This document shows positions 24,904 through 25,508 of a stretch of 25,508 bases of DNA, piece after piece. Source of the stretch: Myxococcales bacterium UBA5297 (GTDB lineage: Bacteria > Myxococcota > Myxococcia > Myxococcales > UBA5297); NCBI GenBank assembly GCA_002408385.1, contig DHSB01000252.1:1-25508 (forward strand). The letters are read 5' to 3'. The notes below the pieces were generated by a model. That model was not told the DNA's origin. It saw only the letters and a program-made list of their open reading frames with translations, and searched no databases. Both the position numbers and the translations under genes were made by a program. The number at the start of each line of letters is the position of its first letter. Position 1 is the stretch's first letter.

Positions 24904-25508
24904 GAGGAGAGGTGGCCGGGCCGGGGCGGGCGCGCGGGCGCCAGAGCCCATTCGGCCCTCGCCCAAGCAACGCGGGCAGAACCGGTCACCCCGAGCCAAG
25001 TCGAGGCGCCCGAGCGAAGTTGCGCCCGAGCCCGTGGGGCTGTCCCTGGCTCTGGAAGTGGCCGGCGATCTCCTGCAGATGCTCCGGATGCGCTCGGGCC
25101 GCCGTCTCGCCCGCCTCTCGAGCGCTCGAGACCATCGCCCCGCCCCCAAGACTCGTCCTCACTGCGCCAGTGCGGGGCTTTGATCCGCGGCCGCGCGCGG
25201 GATTGGAGTGCGGCGGAGGTGCCGATCGTCCCTGCGCACCCGCGGCAGAAACCAGCTCGGGATCGCGAATCGCGCGCCAAGCGCCGGCGACGCCCCTCCC
25301 GGAATCGCCGAGCGCCAGTCCGACCGGGCCAGGCCCTTCCCTGCGGCCCTCAAGGCCGTTCTCGACTCATCGAAGCCCCTCCTTGCGGCTCCCCAAGGCG
25401 CCCTCGAGCCGCCGAACCCCTTCCTCGTGACCTCCCTGGCCTCGCGCAGCGTGGCGCAGCCCAAGGGAGGCGCCTCCCCTGACGCGCGCCACGTGGCGCG
25501 AGGCTAGG
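24904..25508. other. Gene-free right end with palindromes
   Basis: No CDS is convincing: all frames are Arg/Pro/Ser-rich. Short protein-like pieces (for example REAGETAARAHPEHLQEIAG on the minus strand near 25060-25120) could be a remnant but are not recognisable. The final 60 bp hold two adjacent perfect palindromes. Confidence 0.35.
25450..25500. repeat. Two adjacent perfect palindromes at the right edge
   Basis: GGGAGGCGCCTCCC (25465-25478) and CGCGCCACGTGGCGCG (25485-25500) are perfect palindromes. CGTGGCGC at 25450-25457 also pairs with GCGCCACG at 25486-25493, symmetrical about the first palindrome with 7 nt on each side. Confidence 0.7.

Overview
The window is GC-rich throughout and looks chromosomal. 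An Asp-family Ser/Thr protein kinase of the cytoplasmic-kinase/transmembrane/extracellular-tail type, large Cys-repeat and PPC-domain surface lipoproteins, SycD-type TPR proteins and a 489-residue proteobacterial-type AhcY together suggest a Myxococcota / former Deltaproteobacteria organism. This assignment is inference from gene content; no rRNA or other taxonomic marker is present. No CRISPR array, tRNA, rRNA or insertion sequence was recognised.

Left end (1-2982, minus strand): a compact operon-like set reads away from metK. In order of transcription it holds an unknown 159-residue protein, a SycD/LcrH-like TPR protein, a 246-residue protein whose last 41 residues resemble a type III secretion needle subunit, a second SycD-like TPR protein, and an unknown proline/arginine-rich protein that runs off the window edge. 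This is the most unusual block: it looks like part of a type III secretion-like system with a strongly enlarged needle-like subunit.

Centre-left (3120-10244): metK has its own promoter and intrinsic terminator, followed by an extended-SDR epimerase. A truncated OsmC-family remnant lies between the epimerase and a cysteine-rich probable metal-binding protein. A gene-poor stretch of about 0.9 kb precedes the membrane Ser/Thr kinase. A YgjV-like membrane protein fused to a possible acetyltransferase domain follows on the minus strand.

Centre (10682-16700): an Mpv17-like membrane protein is followed by a gene-free stretch containing a degenerate GACTTCGC repeat. Then comes a tightly overlapping proV-proW-proX glycine betaine/proline-type ABC operon whose fourth gene is an outer-membrane beta-barrel protein with a 21-bp tandem repeat. 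The operon ends at a strong hairpin.

Right (16853-25508): two exported proteins of unknown function are convergent. A 1216-residue lipoprotein carries four 39-residue Cys repeats and three PPC-like domains. On the minus strand, an ArsR-methyltransferase fusion regulator (SahR-like) precedes ahcY. A consensus-like promoter and a dyad operator overlap the regulator's start. metK and ahcY are two steps of the SAM cycle, and the ArsR-methyltransferase protein is the likely sensor of SAM/SAH status. The last 600 bases hold no confident gene but end in two adjacent perfect palindromes.
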